64,000 bases of DNA from Gallionella sp. (GCA_028687575.1 JAQTZW010000012.1:36246-100245); one strand, 5' to 3'; counted from the first letter of the stretch, positions 1-11,060 are shown. Numbers and translations: made by a program. Notes: generated by a model not told the origin, from the sequence alone.

Positions 1-2
1 GG

Positions 3-584
3 ATACTCAAATCCGAGGTGCGCCAGATCGCCGAACAGCACGGCCTGAGCAACCACGCCAAGAAAGACAGCACCGGCATCTGCTTCATCGGCGAGCGCCC
101 GTTCCGCGAATTTTTGAGCGGCTACCTGCCCACCCAGCCCGGCGAGATGTGGACGCCCGAAGGCAAACGGGTCGGCAAACATATCGGCCTGTCGTTCTAC
201 ACCATCGGCCAGCGCCAAGGCTTGGGCATCGGCGGCGGCAAGGATTCCAGCGGCGAGCCGTGGTTCGTGGCCGCCAAGGACATGGCGAAAAACCGCCTGA
301 TCGTGGTGCAGGGCCACGACCACCCCGCGCTGCTCTACCCCTCGCTCACCGCACTCGACGCGCACTGGATCAGCGGCAACGCGCCCGACATCGGCGCGCC
401 ATACGCCGCCAAGACGCGCTACCGCCAGACCGACGCGCCGTGCCGAATCACGCAGCTTGAGGCCGGCCACTGCGCCATCGCCTTCGAGCAGCCGCAATGG
501 GCAGTCACGCCGGGGCAATCGGTGGTGGTGTACGACGGCGAAATCTGCCTGGGCGGCGCGATCATCGAACAAGGACAGGTGTAA
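3..584 (+). CDS. mnmA: tRNA-specific 2-thiouridylase MnmA, C-terminal part (5' end outside window)
   Basis: MnmA (TrmU) transfers sulfur to uridine 34 of Lys, Glu and Gln tRNAs in the cytoplasm. The open frame runs in from the window edge, so an apparent GTG start at 18 is internal. The fragment holds the segment [10 protein letters not shown], whose cysteine is the catalytic persulfide-bearing residue of the family. Downstream come [16 protein letters not shown], which belongs to the central domain, and the C-terminal beta-barrel ending [10 protein letters not shown]. About 194 codons are visible, roughly the last half of a protein usually near 360 residues. The stop is TAA at 582-584. Family identity is secure; only the N-terminal ATP-binding half with its PP-loop is missing from view. 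Confidence 0.95.
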   Translation: MLKSEVRQIAEQHGLSNHAKKDSTGICFIGERPFREFLSGYLPTQPGEMWTPEGKRVGKHIGLSFYTIGQRQGLGIGGGKDSSGEPWFVAAKDMAKNRLIVVQGHDHPALLYPSLTALDAHWISGNAPDIGAPYAAKTRYRQTDAPCRITQLEAGHCAIAFEQPQWAVTPGQSVVVYDGEICLGGAIIEQGQV

Positions 585-684
585 CTCTTTGGCGGCGGAT
601 ACCTAACCGGCGCTGCTTTGCGCAGTCCCGCTTGACTGCCGGGTTATGCCGCATGTTTGAGCGGAACGACAGGAGTTGTTTTGC

Positions 685-1392
685 CTAGTTCGTGAATGCC
701 GCAAGCCATTTTGAAAGATCAGTGTAGCCATTGAGACCAAGTCTGTAAGGCGAACTTTGGGCACAAACCTCCGCATCATGCGAGAAGCTGGAGGTTGTAA
801 CTATTAGTCCTTGGGTAGCCCGATGCTGCTCAACAACACCAAGCATTCTCTGGACAATACCGATGCCCACTTTGTTTTCCGGCAAGTATCTTTTGCATTC
901 GACAAGATGCAATGTGCTTCCACCGAAGCCGTTTTTCTGAACAGCAATTATGTCAATGCCACCATCGCGAGTTTCTGGCGTAAGTTCAACCTCGAATCCA
1001 TTGTTCCGAAATACAGCAGCGACAAGTTCCTCGAACTTGCGGGGTGGGAGTGAATGCAATAGCTCCGGGTGCCGACCGAAATAGGCGAGGACTTCAAGTT
1101 CGATGCTAGAGAACAGAATTGGTGAGGAAACGGCAAGACTTAGTTTTGATTGTTGATAGAGCGTGCTTGCTTGATGGCCTTGCGTCATATCTAGCTTGCC
1201 GTCCGACACTCCCAAGTATTCAGAATGTAGCAGCGCGTCCAGTTCGTCATCTGTCAGCGGTTCATCAAGGAACAGCTTCTTCATCGCAGCGTCAGCACGC
1301 TCAATTCGATCAAAGATTTGCTGGGCGGTCGGAATTGATTTCCGCGCTCTTCGCGGTCGTTGCGTATGCTTCCTGACTTTGGACATGGGCAA
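685..1392 (-). CDS. Mrr-like restriction endonuclease domain protein, orphan
   Basis: This 235-residue protein has a basic N-terminus and a C-terminal Mrr_cat-type nuclease fold from about residue 115. The catalytic PD-(D/E)xK pattern is visible as FEELVAAVF, then DGGIDII, then ECKRY. Mrr-family enzymes typically cut modified or foreign DNA. No methyltransferase or specificity subunit is adjacent, so it is an orphan, compatible with a modification-dependent (type IV-like) enzyme or with a repair nuclease. It sits between mnmA and an IS110 remnant, facing away from both housekeeping neighbours, which fits an acquired gene. The fold call is firm; the target is not known from sequence. Confidence 0.8.
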   Translation of the reverse strand: MPMSKVRKHTQRPRRARKSIPTAQQIFDRIERADAAMKKLFLDEPLTDDELDALLHSEYLGVSDGKLDMTQGHQASTLYQQSKLSLAVSSPILFSSIELEVLAYFGRHPELLHSLPPRKFEELVAAVFRNNGFEVELTPETRDGGIDIIAVQKNGFGGSTLHLVECKRYLPENKVGIGIVQRMLGVVEQHRATQGLIVTTSSFSHDAEVCAQSSPYRLGLNGYTDLSKWLAAFTN

Positions 1393-1510
1393 CCTAACGA
1401 ATGAAAGGGACTTCCCCGTCCCGAAGGAGCGGAGAAGTTTCCGCGAACGGCATCGAAAGTGCCATGATGGAATTTTGGGATTTCATCAAAACCGACGAGA
1501 GGGGAAAGGC

Positions 1511-1747
1511 ATGGTCATTATCACCATCGGCAGCGATCTTGCCAAGAATGTTTTTTCGGTACATGGGGTTAACGAGGCTGGCCGGGCAGAGCTGGTCAAG
1601 CCGAGGGTGGCGCGCGAGCAGCTGCTGCCATTGATCGGCAAGCGTCCCACCGGCCTTGATCAGCTTTCAGCCACTTCAAAGCGAAACAAACCCGAAACCA
1701 CTGGCAAGCAGCATCAGCCGGATGCTGAACACTTAAGAAAACGCTGA
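1511..1747 (+). pseudogene. IS110-family transposase remnant (N-terminal fragment)
   Basis: A frame opening with ATG at 1511, after a GA-rich ribosome-binding stretch, encodes IGSDLAKNVFSVHGVNEAG. This matches the start of the RNase H-like DEDD domain of IS110/IS1111-type transposases (usual form IGIDLAKNVFQVHGVDE.G). Similarity fades after about 45 residues and the frame stops at 1747, whereas a complete transposase is over 300 residues. The first catalytic aspartate is present (SDLAKN) but the other acidic residues and the C-terminal serine domain are absent, so this is a dead fragment. It lies directly against the MITE-like repeat at 1742-1840. Confidence 0.7.
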
Positions 1748-1840
1748 TTTATTCGGTTTTGTCGTTCCCGAGAAAGCGGGAACCCAGTTGAATCAACAGG
1801 CTGGATATCCGCCTGCGCGGATATGACGAATAAATCAGCG
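1742..1840. repeat. MITE-like palindromic repeat element
   Basis: A 99-bp unit is bounded by perfect 14-bp inverted ends, CGCTGATTTATTCG at 1742-1755 and CGAATAAATCAGCG at 1827-1840. Inside are two further hairpins: GTTCCCG/CGGGAAC around 1763-1782 and ATATCCGC/GCGGATAT around 1805-1824. The nested-palindrome layout resembles short non-autonomous repeats that are common in proteobacterial intergenic DNA (often seen as TTCCCGCGAAAGCGGGAA-type hairpins). It lies between the IS110 fragment and purB. No clear target duplication was found at its edges. Confidence 0.75.
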
Positions 1841-1898
1841 GCTCTTTAATATCGTTTTTAAGTTCGCGTCCCGACAAGGACAGGCCTGAATCGCGTAA

Positions 1899-3299
<1,401 letters not shown>

Positions 3300-3310
3300 G
3301 CCGCACCGCC

Positions 3311-3332
3311 CCCGGCCTGCGCGCGGGCCGGG
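3311..3332 (+). terminator. GC-rich hairpin after purB, possible terminator
   Basis: CCCGGCC (3311-3317) can pair with GGCCGGG (3326-3332) across an 8-base loop, 11 bases after the purB stop. There is no proper T-run after it, so termination would be weak or Rho-assisted. Confidence 0.35.
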
Positions 3333-3381
3333 AGGTGAGCAATAATTTCAACGGAAACGCCGCCCAACCCCAGGAGCACCG

Positions 3382-4341
3382 ATGAAAGCCTTGATCAAAA
3401 CCCTGCTGCCGGTCGTGGATGTGTTGTTGATGCCGTTCGTCTATCCGGCCGCATGGCTGATGAAGGGGATACGCCGGGCCGGGGTGCATCGGCTGCCGCT
3501 GTGCAGGCGTGTCCTGCTGAATGTCGGCGTGTTCCCGATCCGCAACCATTACTACGAACCGCAATTCGACCACCGCTCCGCGCACCCAGATTTCTCGGCA
3601 GACCGGGAGTTGCCGGGGATAGACTGGAATGTCGCTGGCCAGCTGGCGCTGCTGGAACGGCTGACGTTTGCGGGGGAGCTGGCGGACGTTCCCCGCGAAC
3701 CGCCGGAATCACTTGGGTTCTACATGAACAATGGTTCGTTCGCATCCGGCGATGCCGAATACTGGTACCAGCTAATCCGGGCAATCAAGCCCCGGCGCAT
3801 TATCGAGATCGGCAGCGGAAATTCGACGCTGATGGCCATCAGGGCGATCGCGCAGAACCGGGCCGACGACCCGCCCCATGAGTGCGAGCATATCTGCATC
3901 GAGCCTTACGAAATGCCGTGGCTGGAAGAGACTGGTGTCACGGTGATCAGAAGCCGGGTCGAAGAGGTCGAACTGGAATTCTTCGCCAAGCTTCAGGAAA
4001 ACGACATCCTTTTCATTGATTCCTCGCACGTCATAAGACCGCAGGGAGATGTGCTTTTCGAGTATCTACAGTTGCTTCCCTCGCTCAACAAGGGGGTGAT
4101 CGTCCATATCCACGACATCTTTTCACCAAAGAATTATCTCGGAGAATGGCTTCAGGACGAGGTGCGCTTGTGGAATGAGCAGTATCTGCTGGAAGCTTTC
4201 CTCACTCACAACGACACTTGGCAAATCGTGTGCGCACTCAATTACCTGCATCACAATCACAGCGATAAACTCAAAGTGGTCGCGCCTTTCATCACCCCGG
4301 CACGGGAGCCGGGTTCATTCTATCTCCGCAAGATCGCCTGA
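3382..4341 (+). CDS. Class I SAM-dependent methyltransferase-like protein
   Basis: This is a 319-residue protein. The central segment RRIIEIGSGNSTLMAIRAI is a class I methyltransferase motif I (SAM-binding GxGxST-type loop). It is followed by an acidic strand, DILFIDSSH, and a C-terminal VIVHIHDIF, an arrangement typical of the Methyltransf_24-like group. The N-terminal 40 residues are hydrophobic (LLPVVDVLLMPFVYPAAWLM) and may associate with the membrane. No substrate can be inferred. It stands alone between purB and radC, so context does not help; sugar or cell-surface methylation is one possibility for this group but is not shown here. Confidence 0.7.
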   Translation: MKALIKTLLPVVDVLLMPFVYPAAWLMKGIRRAGVHRLPLCRRVLLNVGVFPIRNHYYEPQFDHRSAHPDFSADRELPGIDWNVAGQLALLERLTFAGELADVPREPPESLGFYMNNGSFASGDAEYWYQLIRAIKPRRIIEIGSGNSTLMAIRAIAQNRADDPPHECEHICIEPYEMPWLEETGVTVIRSRVEEVELEFFAKLQENDILFIDSSHVIRPQGDVLFEYLQLLPSLNKGVIVHIHDIFSPKNYLGEWLQDEVRLWNEQYLLEAFLTHNDTWQIVCALNYLHHNHSDKLKVVAPFITPAREPGSFYLRKIA

Positions 4342-4386
4342 CACGGTACGGCGCCGGACAACAAGATTGCGCCTCACTGTAGTACC

Positions 4387-5061
4387 TCACATCAGCCCAC
4401 GCTCCGCAAACGACAGCGTCTGTCCAACTGCCACCACGAAGTGATCCAGCACGCGCACGTCCACCAGCGCCAATGCCTGTTTCAGTGCGCCAGTCAGCAG
4501 CTGGTCGGACTGGCTGGGTTCGGCCACACCGGAAGGGTGGTTGTGTGCAAGGATGACGGCGGCGGCGTTATGGAGCAGCGCACGTTTGACGACTTCGCGC
4601 GGATAGACGCTGGTCTGCGACAGCGTGCCGTGGAACATCTCTTCACAGGCAATCACGCGGTGTTGGGTGTCCAGAAACAGCACCATGAATACCTCCTGCT
4701 GCCGCCCGGCAAGCAGTAGTTGCAGGTAGTCGCGCACCACACGAGGTGAACTCAAGGTGTCACTGCGCTGCATTTCTTCTCGAAGAGCGCGCCGCGACAT
4801 TTCCAGCACGGCCTGGAATTGCACATATTTGGCTGGCCCCATGCCGCGCGTCTCGCAGAAGTCTTGCTGCCCGGCAGCAAATAAGCTGGTCAGGCTGCCA
4901 TATTTTGTGAGCAGTTCGCGCGCCAGATCCACAGCGCTCTTGCCGACCACGCCGGTGCGCAGGAAAATCGCCAGCAACTCTGCATCGGAAAGTGCCGTGG
5001 CACCCCGCGCCAGCAGCTTTTCTCTGGGACGTTCGCCTTCAGGCCAGTCTGCGATGCTCAT
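4387..5061 (-). CDS. radC: RadC family JAB1/MPN-domain protein
   Basis: This 224-residue protein has an N-terminal helix-hairpin-helix-like part ([29 protein letters not shown]). The C-terminal JAB1/MPN metalloprotease-like domain carries the full JAMM pattern HNHPSG...PSQSD. RadC was named for DNA repair but its biochemical role is unsettled. The ATG at 5061 is chosen over the longer frame start at 5163 because GGAG lies just upstream and [16 protein letters not shown] is the usual family N-terminus; the longer version would add unrelated residues. It is convergent with the methyltransferase gene. Confidence 0.93.
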   Translation of the reverse strand: MSIADWPEGERPREKLLARGATALSDAELLAIFLRTGVVGKSAVDLARELLTKYGSLTSLFAAGQQDFCETRGMGPAKYVQFQAVLEMSRRALREEMQRSDTLSSPRVVRDYLQLLLAGRQQEVFMVLFLDTQHRVIACEEMFHGTLSQTSVYPREVVKRALLHNAAAVILAHNHPSGVAEPSQSDQLLTGALKQALALVDVRVLDHFVVAVGQTLSFAERGLM

Positions 5062-5184
5062 GTTCGTTCTCCGCAAATATGCCGACACCACCCGTCGGTT
5101 GGATATTATTGCACGCGGCGAGTTGTTGCAGATTGTCGCCGCCTCCCCTATCCTAGTCGCCATTGTTAACCGCCACCGCTTGCC

Positions 5185-6465
5185 GTGACTCTATTGCTTC
5201 GTTCCGCTCTGCTCGTACTGGTCGCTCTGGTCGGCGGCTGCGCCAGCCTCGAAGACAAGAAGCCGACCGCACCGCCGCCACCCCCCAAGCCGCATCCGAC
5301 CGCACCGGCCAAGCCTGTCCAGCCGCCGCTCGCACCCGCAAAGCCGACCCCGCCGCCCTCACCGGTAGCCCCCGCCGCCCCGCTGTCAATGCCGGACGAA
5401 CAGGCCACCGCCTTCCTGTTACAGGTGTTTCCCGTAAAACTCGCCGACAAGGACGGCTGGGCCAGTGACCTGAAAACTGCCTTCCGCGCCTTGCACATCC
5501 CGCCCAGCCGCGAAAATTATTGCGCCGTGGTTGCCGTCATCGAGCAGGAATCCAGCTTCCAAGCCGATCCGCAAGTGCCGGGCCTCCCCGCCATCGTCAA
5601 GCAGGAGATCGAACAACGCCGCTTGCGCTACGGCATCCCGCAAACCATTGTGGATTGGATGCTGTCCACCACCTCCAGCGATGGCCGCAGCTATCAGCAG
5701 CGCATAGATGCGCTCAAGACGGAACGAGAACTTAATGATTTAATAGAGGAAATTATCGCTTCCATACCTGCCGGCAAGCAACTCTTCCCCAATTACAACC
5801 CGATACGCACCGGTGGACCGATGCAGGTCAGCGTCGAATTCGCCGAAAGTCATGTGCGCGCCCGTCCCTACCCCTATCCCATACGCAGCACGTTGCGCGA
5901 CGAAGTTTTCACCCGCCATGGCGGGCTATATTTCGGTGCGGCCATCCTGCTGGATTATCCCGCGCCTTATGACGACCTGCTGTACCGCTTCGCTGACTTC
6001 AACTCTGGCCGCTACAGTAGCCGCAATGCCGCATTCCAGCAGGCAGTAGCCAGGCTGAGTGGGCGCAGCCTGGCTACCGATGGCGATCTGTTACGCTACG
6101 AACACGGCCAGCCCTCCGCAGTGACCAGCAGTACAGAGGCCGCGTTACTTTCCGTCGGCAAAATCCTGCAGGTCAGTGCAAGCGATATCCGACGCGATTT
6201 GCTGCTCGAAAAATTATCCACCTTTAGCCTGACCCCGCTCTACAACCAGGTCTTCGCGCAAGCTGACAAGAAAGGCACACTGCCTCGTGAAGTCATGCCA
6301 TCAATAGACCTTAGGAGTCCAAAATTTACCCGCAAACTCACCACAGCGTGGTTTGCCAATCGGGTAAACCAGCGCTTTCAAAATTGCCTCAAGCGTGGCA
6401 ATGCCAGTCAGCCGCCTACGCCGAGACGTAACACTCGCATCAGCAAGCAGCCAGCAAGACATTAG
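5185..6465 (+). CDS. DUF1615-family lipoprotein
   Basis: This 426-residue protein has a GTG start and a lipoprotein signal peptide ending in LVGGC. A proline-rich linker (about residues 25-70, repeats of P and KP) would span from the membrane. The main domain, including [16 protein letters not shown], matches the DUF1615 family as I recall it. The [11 protein letters not shown] stretch resembles the catalytic-glutamate region of lysozyme-like transglycosylases, so a cell-wall role is possible, but this is inference. The gene reads away from radC with a short divergent gap and precedes coaBC by 33 bases. Confidence 0.75.
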   Translation: MTLLLRSALLVLVALVGGCASLEDKKPTAPPPPPKPHPTAPAKPVQPPLAPAKPTPPPSPVAPAAPLSMPDEQATAFLLQVFPVKLADKDGWASDLKTAFRALHIPPSRENYCAVVAVIEQESSFQADPQVPGLPAIVKQEIEQRRLRYGIPQTIVDWMLSTTSSDGRSYQQRIDALKTERELNDLIEEIIASIPAGKQLFPNYNPIRTGGPMQVSVEFAESHVRARPYPYPIRSTLRDEVFTRHGGLYFGAAILLDYPAPYDDLLYRFADFNSGRYSSRNAAFQQAVARLSGRSLATDGDLLRYEHGQPSAVTSSTEAALLSVGKILQVSASDIRRDLLLEKLSTFSLTPLYNQVFAQADKKGTLPREVMPSIDLRSPKFTRKLTTAWFANRVNQRFQNCLKRGNASQPPTPRRNTRISKQPARH

Positions 6466-6498
6466 TTTTACGTCTTTTTTTCTTGTAATATGCGCGGC

Positions 6499-7683
6499 AT
6501 GAAAAAATCCAACCTCGTCCTCGGCATCACCGGCGGCATCGCCGCCTACAAGTCCGCCGAATTGCTGCGCCTGCTGATGAAGCAGGGCCATTCGGTGCAG
6601 GTGGCGATGACAGACGCGGCCTGCCATTTCATCACGCCGACCACCTTGCAGGGGCTTTCCGGCCAGCCGGTGTTCACCGATCAGTGGGATGCCCGCGCGC
6701 CGAACAACATGGCGCACATCAACCTGAGCCGCGCGGCCGCCGCCATCGTGATCGCCCCGGCCAGCGCCGACTTCATCGCCAAGCTGGCCAACGGGCTGGC
6801 GGATGATCTGCTCTCGACGCTATGCCTGGCGCGAAACTGCCCGCTGCTGATCGCCCCGGCGATGAACCGCGAGATGTGGCAAAACCCGGCCACCCAGCGC
6901 AACATCGCGCAATTGATCGCCGACGGCGTGCAGGTGATGGGGCCGGATGCCGGCATGCAGGCCTGCGGCGAGGAAGGCATGGGACGGATGCTGGAAGCCG
7001 CGCAACTGGCCGAACTGATCACCGCCGCGCTACAACCCAAGCTGCTGGCCGGCAAACGCATCCTGATCACCGCCGGCCCCACCTACGAGCCGATAGACGC
7101 GGTGCGCGGCATCACCAACCGCAGTTCCGGCAAGATGGGCTATGCCATCGCCAAGGCCGCGCGGGAGATGGGCGCCGAGGTGCGACTGGTGTCGGGACCG
7201 ACCTCGCTCGCCGCCCCGGAAGGCGCGCAGCGCGTGAATGTGCAGAGCGCCGCCGAGATGTACCAAGCGGTGATGCAGTCGGTCGCCGATTGCGACATCT
7301 TCATCGCCGTTGCGGCGGTGGCCGACTACCGTGTCGCCCAACCTGCCGAACAAAAAATCAAGAAGAGTGACGCCAGCCTGACGCTGGAACTGGTGCCCAA
7401 CCCGGATATTTTGGCGCAGGTCGCCAGCCTGCCCAATCCGCCGTTCTGCGTCGGCTTCGCCGCCGAGAGCGAGAAGTTGGCCGAATATGCCGAGCAGAAG
7501 CGCCGCGCCAAGCGGCTGCCGCTACTGGTCGGCAACCTCGCGCAGCAGGCGATCGGCAGCGACGACAACGAACTGGTGCTGTTCGACGACGCTGGCGCAC
7601 ACCCGCTGCCGCACGCCGACAAGCTCACGCTGGCGCGGCAATTGCTGGAACATGTCGCACAGCGTTATCCAGCCGCAAAATAG
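6499..7683 (+). CDS. coaBC: Bifunctional phosphopantothenoylcysteine decarboxylase / phosphopantothenate-cysteine ligase
   Basis: CoaBC performs two consecutive steps of coenzyme A synthesis. The N-terminal flavoprotein domain (CoaC) shows GITGGIAAYKS, the HINLSR active-site histidine segment, and PAMNREMW. The C-terminal CoaB domain starts near residue 183 with ILITAGPTYEPIDAVRGITNRSSGKMG, followed by the lysine-rich KIKK segment. Length (394 residues) is typical. An ATG three codons earlier at 6490 is equally possible; neither has a strong ribosome-binding site. It is followed by dut, a common pairing of the coaBC-dut type. Confidence 0.95.
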   Translation: MKKSNLVLGITGGIAAYKSAELLRLLMKQGHSVQVAMTDAACHFITPTTLQGLSGQPVFTDQWDARAPNNMAHINLSRAAAAIVIAPASADFIAKLANGLADDLLSTLCLARNCPLLIAPAMNREMWQNPATQRNIAQLIADGVQVMGPDAGMQACGEEGMGRMLEAAQLAELITAALQPKLLAGKRILITAGPTYEPIDAVRGITNRSSGKMGYAIAKAAREMGAEVRLVSGPTSLAAPEGAQRVNVQSAAEMYQAVMQSVADCDIFIAVAAVADYRVAQPAEQKIKKSDASLTLELVPNPDILAQVASLPNPPFCVGFAAESEKLAEYAEQKRRAKRLPLLVGNLAQQAIGSDDNELVLFDDAGAHPLPHADKLTLARQLLEHVAQRYPAAK

Positions 7684-7728
7684 CCCGTTACCAACCGATT
7701 CCCTTTTCCCCATTTCGAGGATTACGCC

Positions 7729-8184
7729 ATGAAACATCCCCAGGTTGACGTGAAGATTCTGGATCACAGGCTGCACGAGAACATGCCCTCCTACGCCACC
7801 TCAGGCTCGGCGGGGATAGACCTGCGCGCCTGCATAGACCAGAACATCGTGATCCAGCCCAAGCAGTGCGAACTGATTCCCAGCGGCATCGCCATCCATC
7901 TGGCTAACCCCGGCTTTGCTGCGATGATCCTGCCGCGCTCGGGATTGGGCCATAAACATGGCATCGTGCTGGGCAATCTGGTCGGGCTGATAGATTCCGA
8001 CTATCAGGGGCAGATCTTCGTTTCGCTGTGGAACCGCAGCCAGATTCCGTTCACGCTGACCCCGATGGAGCGCATGGCGCAGTTGGTGATCGTCCCGGTG
8101 ATGCAGGCCAAGTTCAACATCGTCGAGGAATTCCCGCTAAGCGAACGCGGCGCGGGCGGTTTCGGCAGCACCGGCAAGCACTGA
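7729..8184 (+). CDS. dut: dUTP diphosphatase
   Basis: Dut hydrolyses dUTP to dUMP, supplying thymidylate synthesis and preventing uracil incorporation. The 151-residue trimeric-type enzyme shows its conserved motifs in order: [32 protein letters not shown], and the C-terminal flexible arm [12 protein letters not shown]. The gene follows coaBC by 45 bases on the same strand, and the downstream chelatase gene begins on the very next base after its stop, suggesting one transcript. Confidence 0.97.
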   Translation: MKHPQVDVKILDHRLHENMPSYATSGSAGIDLRACIDQNIVIQPKQCELIPSGIAIHLANPGFAAMILPRSGLGHKHGIVLGNLVGLIDSDYQGQIFVSLWNRSQIPFTLTPMERMAQLVIVPVMQAKFNIVEEFPLSERGAGGFGSTGKH

Positions 8185-8568
8185 GTGTCCAGCGCCATCA
8201 TCCTGTTCGCCCACGGCGCGCGCGACCCGGAATGGGCGCAGCCGTTCTTCGCCATCCGCCAGCTGTTGCAGCAATCGCTACCCGATACGCCGGTGTGCGT
8301 GGCTTTTCTGGACTGCATGCAACCCGAGCTCGATGCCGCCGTCGAACAATTACTGGCGGACGGCATCAACCAGATCACTCTTATCCCGATGTTTCTGGCG
8401 CGAGGCGGCCACCTAAAGGAAGACTTACCCAAGCAACTCGGAAGTATTCGCCAGCGGCATCCGCAACTGACGCTGCATGTCTCGTCGGCCATAGGCGAGG
8501 AGGACGCAATTCTGCGCAGTCTGGCCGACTGGGTAGAACAAGAACACCAGCGCCATTCTTCTCCCTGA
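8185..8568 (+). CDS. Short CbiX/SirB-type sirohydrochlorin chelatase family protein
   Basis: This 127-residue protein starts with GTG directly after the dut TGA. Metal-binding histidines of the class II chelatase fold are visible in FAHGARDPEW and in FLARGGHLKEDLP. The single-domain length matches the short CbiX/SirB forms that dimerise to make one active site and insert cobalt or iron into sirohydrochlorin. Which metal is used cannot be told from this region; no cobalamin or siroheme genes adjoin it. A strong bidirectional terminator follows. Confidence 0.85.
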   Translation: MSSAIILFAHGARDPEWAQPFFAIRQLLQQSLPDTPVCVAFLDCMQPELDAAVEQLLADGINQITLIPMFLARGGHLKEDLPKQLGSIRQRHPQLTLHVSSAIGEEDAILRSLADWVEQEHQRHSSP

Positions 8569-8576
8569 TTACAGGC

Positions 8577-8608
8577 AATAAAAAACCCGCCGTAGCGGGT
8601 TTTTTATT
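8577..8608. terminator. Bidirectional intrinsic terminator
   Basis: A-run 8580-8585, stem CCCGC (8586-8590), loop CGTA, stem GCGGG (8595-8599), T-run 8600-8605. It works in both orientations, serving the coaBC-dut-chelatase transcript and the convergent rppH-CBS-PEGA transcript. Confidence 0.93.
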
Positions 8609-8621
8609 GAGCGGGAACGCT

Positions 8622-9650
8622 CTAGTGTTCCAGATTCAGTTCCATTTCGGTGTTGTCACCCCGGCGCACGGAAACCTTCTCAGTGACCATTTTGTAGCCT
8701 GACTGCTTCACACTGATGGCGTGAACGCCCGGCTCCATCTCCAGCCGCAACGGGGACAATCCGTAGTACACACCATCCAGATAGACACGGGCGCGCGGCG
8801 GGTTGGTAGTAACCAACAACAGACCGGCTGTTTCGCTGGCATGCGGTCGATAAGTCGAAGCTGGCACATCGCCGCCCTGTTGCACGCCATAATTCTGCGT
8901 CATCGTGGGCGCGGCTGCGGGCCTGGCGATAGTCGGTGCGACATACACGGTCACCCCTTTAACAGGCCTGGTGCCCGGTGTCAGGTTGAACAGCTCCGGA
9001 CGAGCCGCCATCAAGGAGGTACTGATGGCTTCGACCGCCTTACCACTGGCGATGCGCAATTCGCTATTCAAATAGGCCACCACGTCATCCTTGTTGTTGC
9101 CTGAGACACCAGCAAAACGATCATGGTTCTGAGTCACCAGCCCCGACCATACCACCTGCCCGGTGGCGACATCTTTCAATGTCGTTTCGATGGCGATGGT
9201 GATCTCGTCGCGGTTCTTGATGTTCAACGTCAGCTGCTTGACCACACCGGACACCTCGAACAAAGCATGCTCGGCACTGGTGCCTTCCATAATCTGAAAG
9301 CCTTCCGTATCGAAACGCTTCTTGATCGAGCCGGTCACGATATCAGCCACATCCTGATCCATCACCAGTTCATTGCCGCTCAAGCCGGACACACGAACCG
9401 ACATTTCACCCAAATAACGGGGATTGCCTACCTTGCGCTGATCCACATACCTGTTGACACGCAAAGTGGCACCATACTTGAGCGAAGCGGCAGCGGCATT
9501 GGAAGCAGCCTGCTTATTGCCGGCAGCAAGGGTGTTATCACTACTTTTGAACCATCCAGTGACTGTATCGGTTGTATCACTGACAGCGGAACACCCTGCG
9601 ACAGCGAACAACAGTACAACCAATGCAGCACGTTGCAATAAGGAACTCAT
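8622..9650 (-). CDS. PEGA-domain lipoprotein
   Basis: This 342-residue envelope lipoprotein has a signal peptide ending VAGC, so the mature protein begins at the cysteine near residue 20. The middle (about residues 60-210) is an unrecognised domain. The last 70 residues form a PEGA domain (LLLVTTNPPRARVYLDGVYYGLSPLRLEMEPGVH), a small beta-sandwich found on surface proteins. It is the last gene of a run rppH, CBS protein, PEGA lipoprotein on the minus strand and ends at a bidirectional terminator. Function is unknown; attachment to the envelope is the only confident statement. Confidence 0.8.
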   Translation of the reverse strand: MSSLLQRAALVVLLFAVAGCSAVSDTTDTVTGWFKSSDNTLAAGNKQAASNAAAASLKYGATLRVNRYVDQRKVGNPRYLGEMSVRVSGLSGNELVMDQDVADIVTGSIKKRFDTEGFQIMEGTSAEHALFEVSGVVKQLTLNIKNRDEITIAIETTLKDVATGQVVWSGLVTQNHDRFAGVSGNNKDDVVAYLNSELRIASGKAVEAISTSLMAARPELFNLTPGTRPVKGVTVYVAPTIARPAAAPTMTQNYGVQQGGDVPASTYRPHASETAGLLLVTTNPPRARVYLDGVYYGLSPLRLEMEPGVHAISVKQSGYKMVTEKVSVRRGDNTEMELNLEH

Positions 9651-9690
9651 TAGACTTTAACCCCGGGATTTCTCAGTTTGAACAATACGA

Positions 9691-10287
9691 TTAAGCGTGA
9701 GGAATCACAGCCTCGATCTCGGCGAAGGTTCGTGCCAACTCAAAGCTCTGCACTTGCGCACCCAATTGACGCGCAATCTGAGTGATGGAGAACACCCCGC
9801 AAACAGTTTGCCTACCATCTGCACCCTCTGCCACGACCAGCGCATGCTGCCTGTTGGCCTTCTTCAAACTGACAACGATAGTCCCCACTTGGCTGCTTTG
9901 CACATCGCTCAGCTTCAACACTTGCAAATCGCGCTGGGTGCTCATGATGTCACGCACCATAATGTCGGCATGGGTGCCACCCATGTTCTGCAGGAAGCGC
10001 ATCGGCTTCTCACCCAACACATCACTGGCAGTCAACAGACCGGCGACTTGCTCGTTGTCATCCAATACCAGCAGCATACGCACGCCATAACGGATCATCT
10101 TGGCATTAGCCTTGTCCATTGGTGTCTTGGCGCGCACGCTGACCACTGAGACCTTGTTCAGATCGGTCATCACGCTGATCGCCGGATCGCTCAGTTTCAC
10201 GCGATCGGCAAAAACCTGCACCGGACGAACGAATGTGGAACCCGTCTTCAACGGTACGGAGGGCAAAGCATCATATTCTCTTATCAT
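9691..10287 (-). CDS. CBS-domain pair protein
   Basis: This 198-residue protein consists essentially of two CBS motifs (about residues 35-95 and 110-185), which form a Bateman module that binds adenosine nucleotides. DLNKVSVVSVRAKTPMDKANAKM begins the first motif and VRDIMSTQRDLQVL the second. AGGAG stands upstream of the ATG at 10287. There is no enzyme or channel domain, so it would act as a nucleotide-sensing regulator of an unknown partner. It lies 27 bases after rppH and 40 bases before the PEGA lipoprotein, probably in one operon. Confidence 0.85.
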   Translation of the reverse strand: MIREYDALPSVPLKTGSTFVRPVQVFADRVKLSDPAISVMTDLNKVSVVSVRAKTPMDKANAKMIRYGVRMLLVLDDNEQVAGLLTASDVLGEKPMRFLQNMGGTHADIMVRDIMSTQRDLQVLKLSDVQSSQVGTIVVSLKKANRQHALVVAEGADGRQTVCGVFSITQIARQLGAQVQSFELARTFAEIEAVIPHA

Positions 10288-10314
10288 GTTCTAACTCCTA
10301 AAAAAATCACAAAA

Positions 10315-10842
10315 TCACTCATGTCTATGTAAGTTATGTCCGTGCTGCAAATGCTTGTACCTGAAATTGTGCGGAGGCAAATAACGACTCAGTTCGTTCA
10401 AAGCCTTGAGGTAGACCTCGCGCTTGAATTCAATCACTGCCTGAATATCCAGCCAATAATCGTTCCAGCGCCACGCATCAAATTCGGGATGCTCACAAGC
10501 ACGCAAGCAGACATCACAATCACGTCCAACCAATTGCAACAAAAACCAGATCTGTTTCTGCCCGCGATAACCGCCCCGCAATTCTCGCTTGCTCCAACTT
10601 TGCGGGACGTCATAACGCATCCAATCACGGGTACGCCCCAAAATCTTCACATGCTCGGGTCTTAAACCGACTTCCTCGTACAACTCCCGATACATCGCCT
10701 GCTCTGGGTTTTCGCCATGCTGTATTCCGCCCTGAGGAAACTGCCAGGAATGCTGCCTGATACGCTTCCCCCAGAATACTTGATTGTGTTCATTCGTGAT
10801 AATGATGCCGACATTCGGGCGGTAGCCGTCTCGGTCTATCAT
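10315..10842 (-). CDS. rppH: RNA pyrophosphohydrolase (Nudix)
   Basis: RppH removes pyrophosphate from 5'-triphosphate RNA ends and so starts RNase E-dependent mRNA decay. The Nudix box is intact as [23 protein letters not shown]. The N-terminus [17 protein letters not shown] and the WRWNDYW segment are characteristic of the RppH/NudH subgroup. Length (175 residues) is normal. It is divergent from proS, with 218 bases between them holding both promoters, a common arrangement in betaproteobacteria. Confidence 0.96.
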   Translation of the reverse strand: MIDRDGYRPNVGIIITNEHNQVFWGKRIRQHSWQFPQGGIQHGENPEQAMYRELYEEVGLRPEHVKILGRTRDWMRYDVPQSWSKRELRGGYRGQKQIWFLLQLVGRDCDVCLRACEHPEFDAWRWNDYWLDIQAVIEFKREVYLKALNELSRYLPPHNFRYKHLQHGHNLHRHE

Positions 10843-11060
10843 TTTCCACTCTATCAGCTAATTTCAATTGGCGGATTCTTTCACATTTCACCTTTATTGA
10901 AAAGCAAATATATTCTTATCCTCTCATCCGCATATGACCAAAACATGACAAATTTGCCTACTGACACACTGTAACAGGCCAAACACTTGCGCCAATTCCT
11001 GCGAGTTCTTGCCAATCCCTGTAAAATCGCGGCCTCGTTTATAACCCTATACTTGACATC

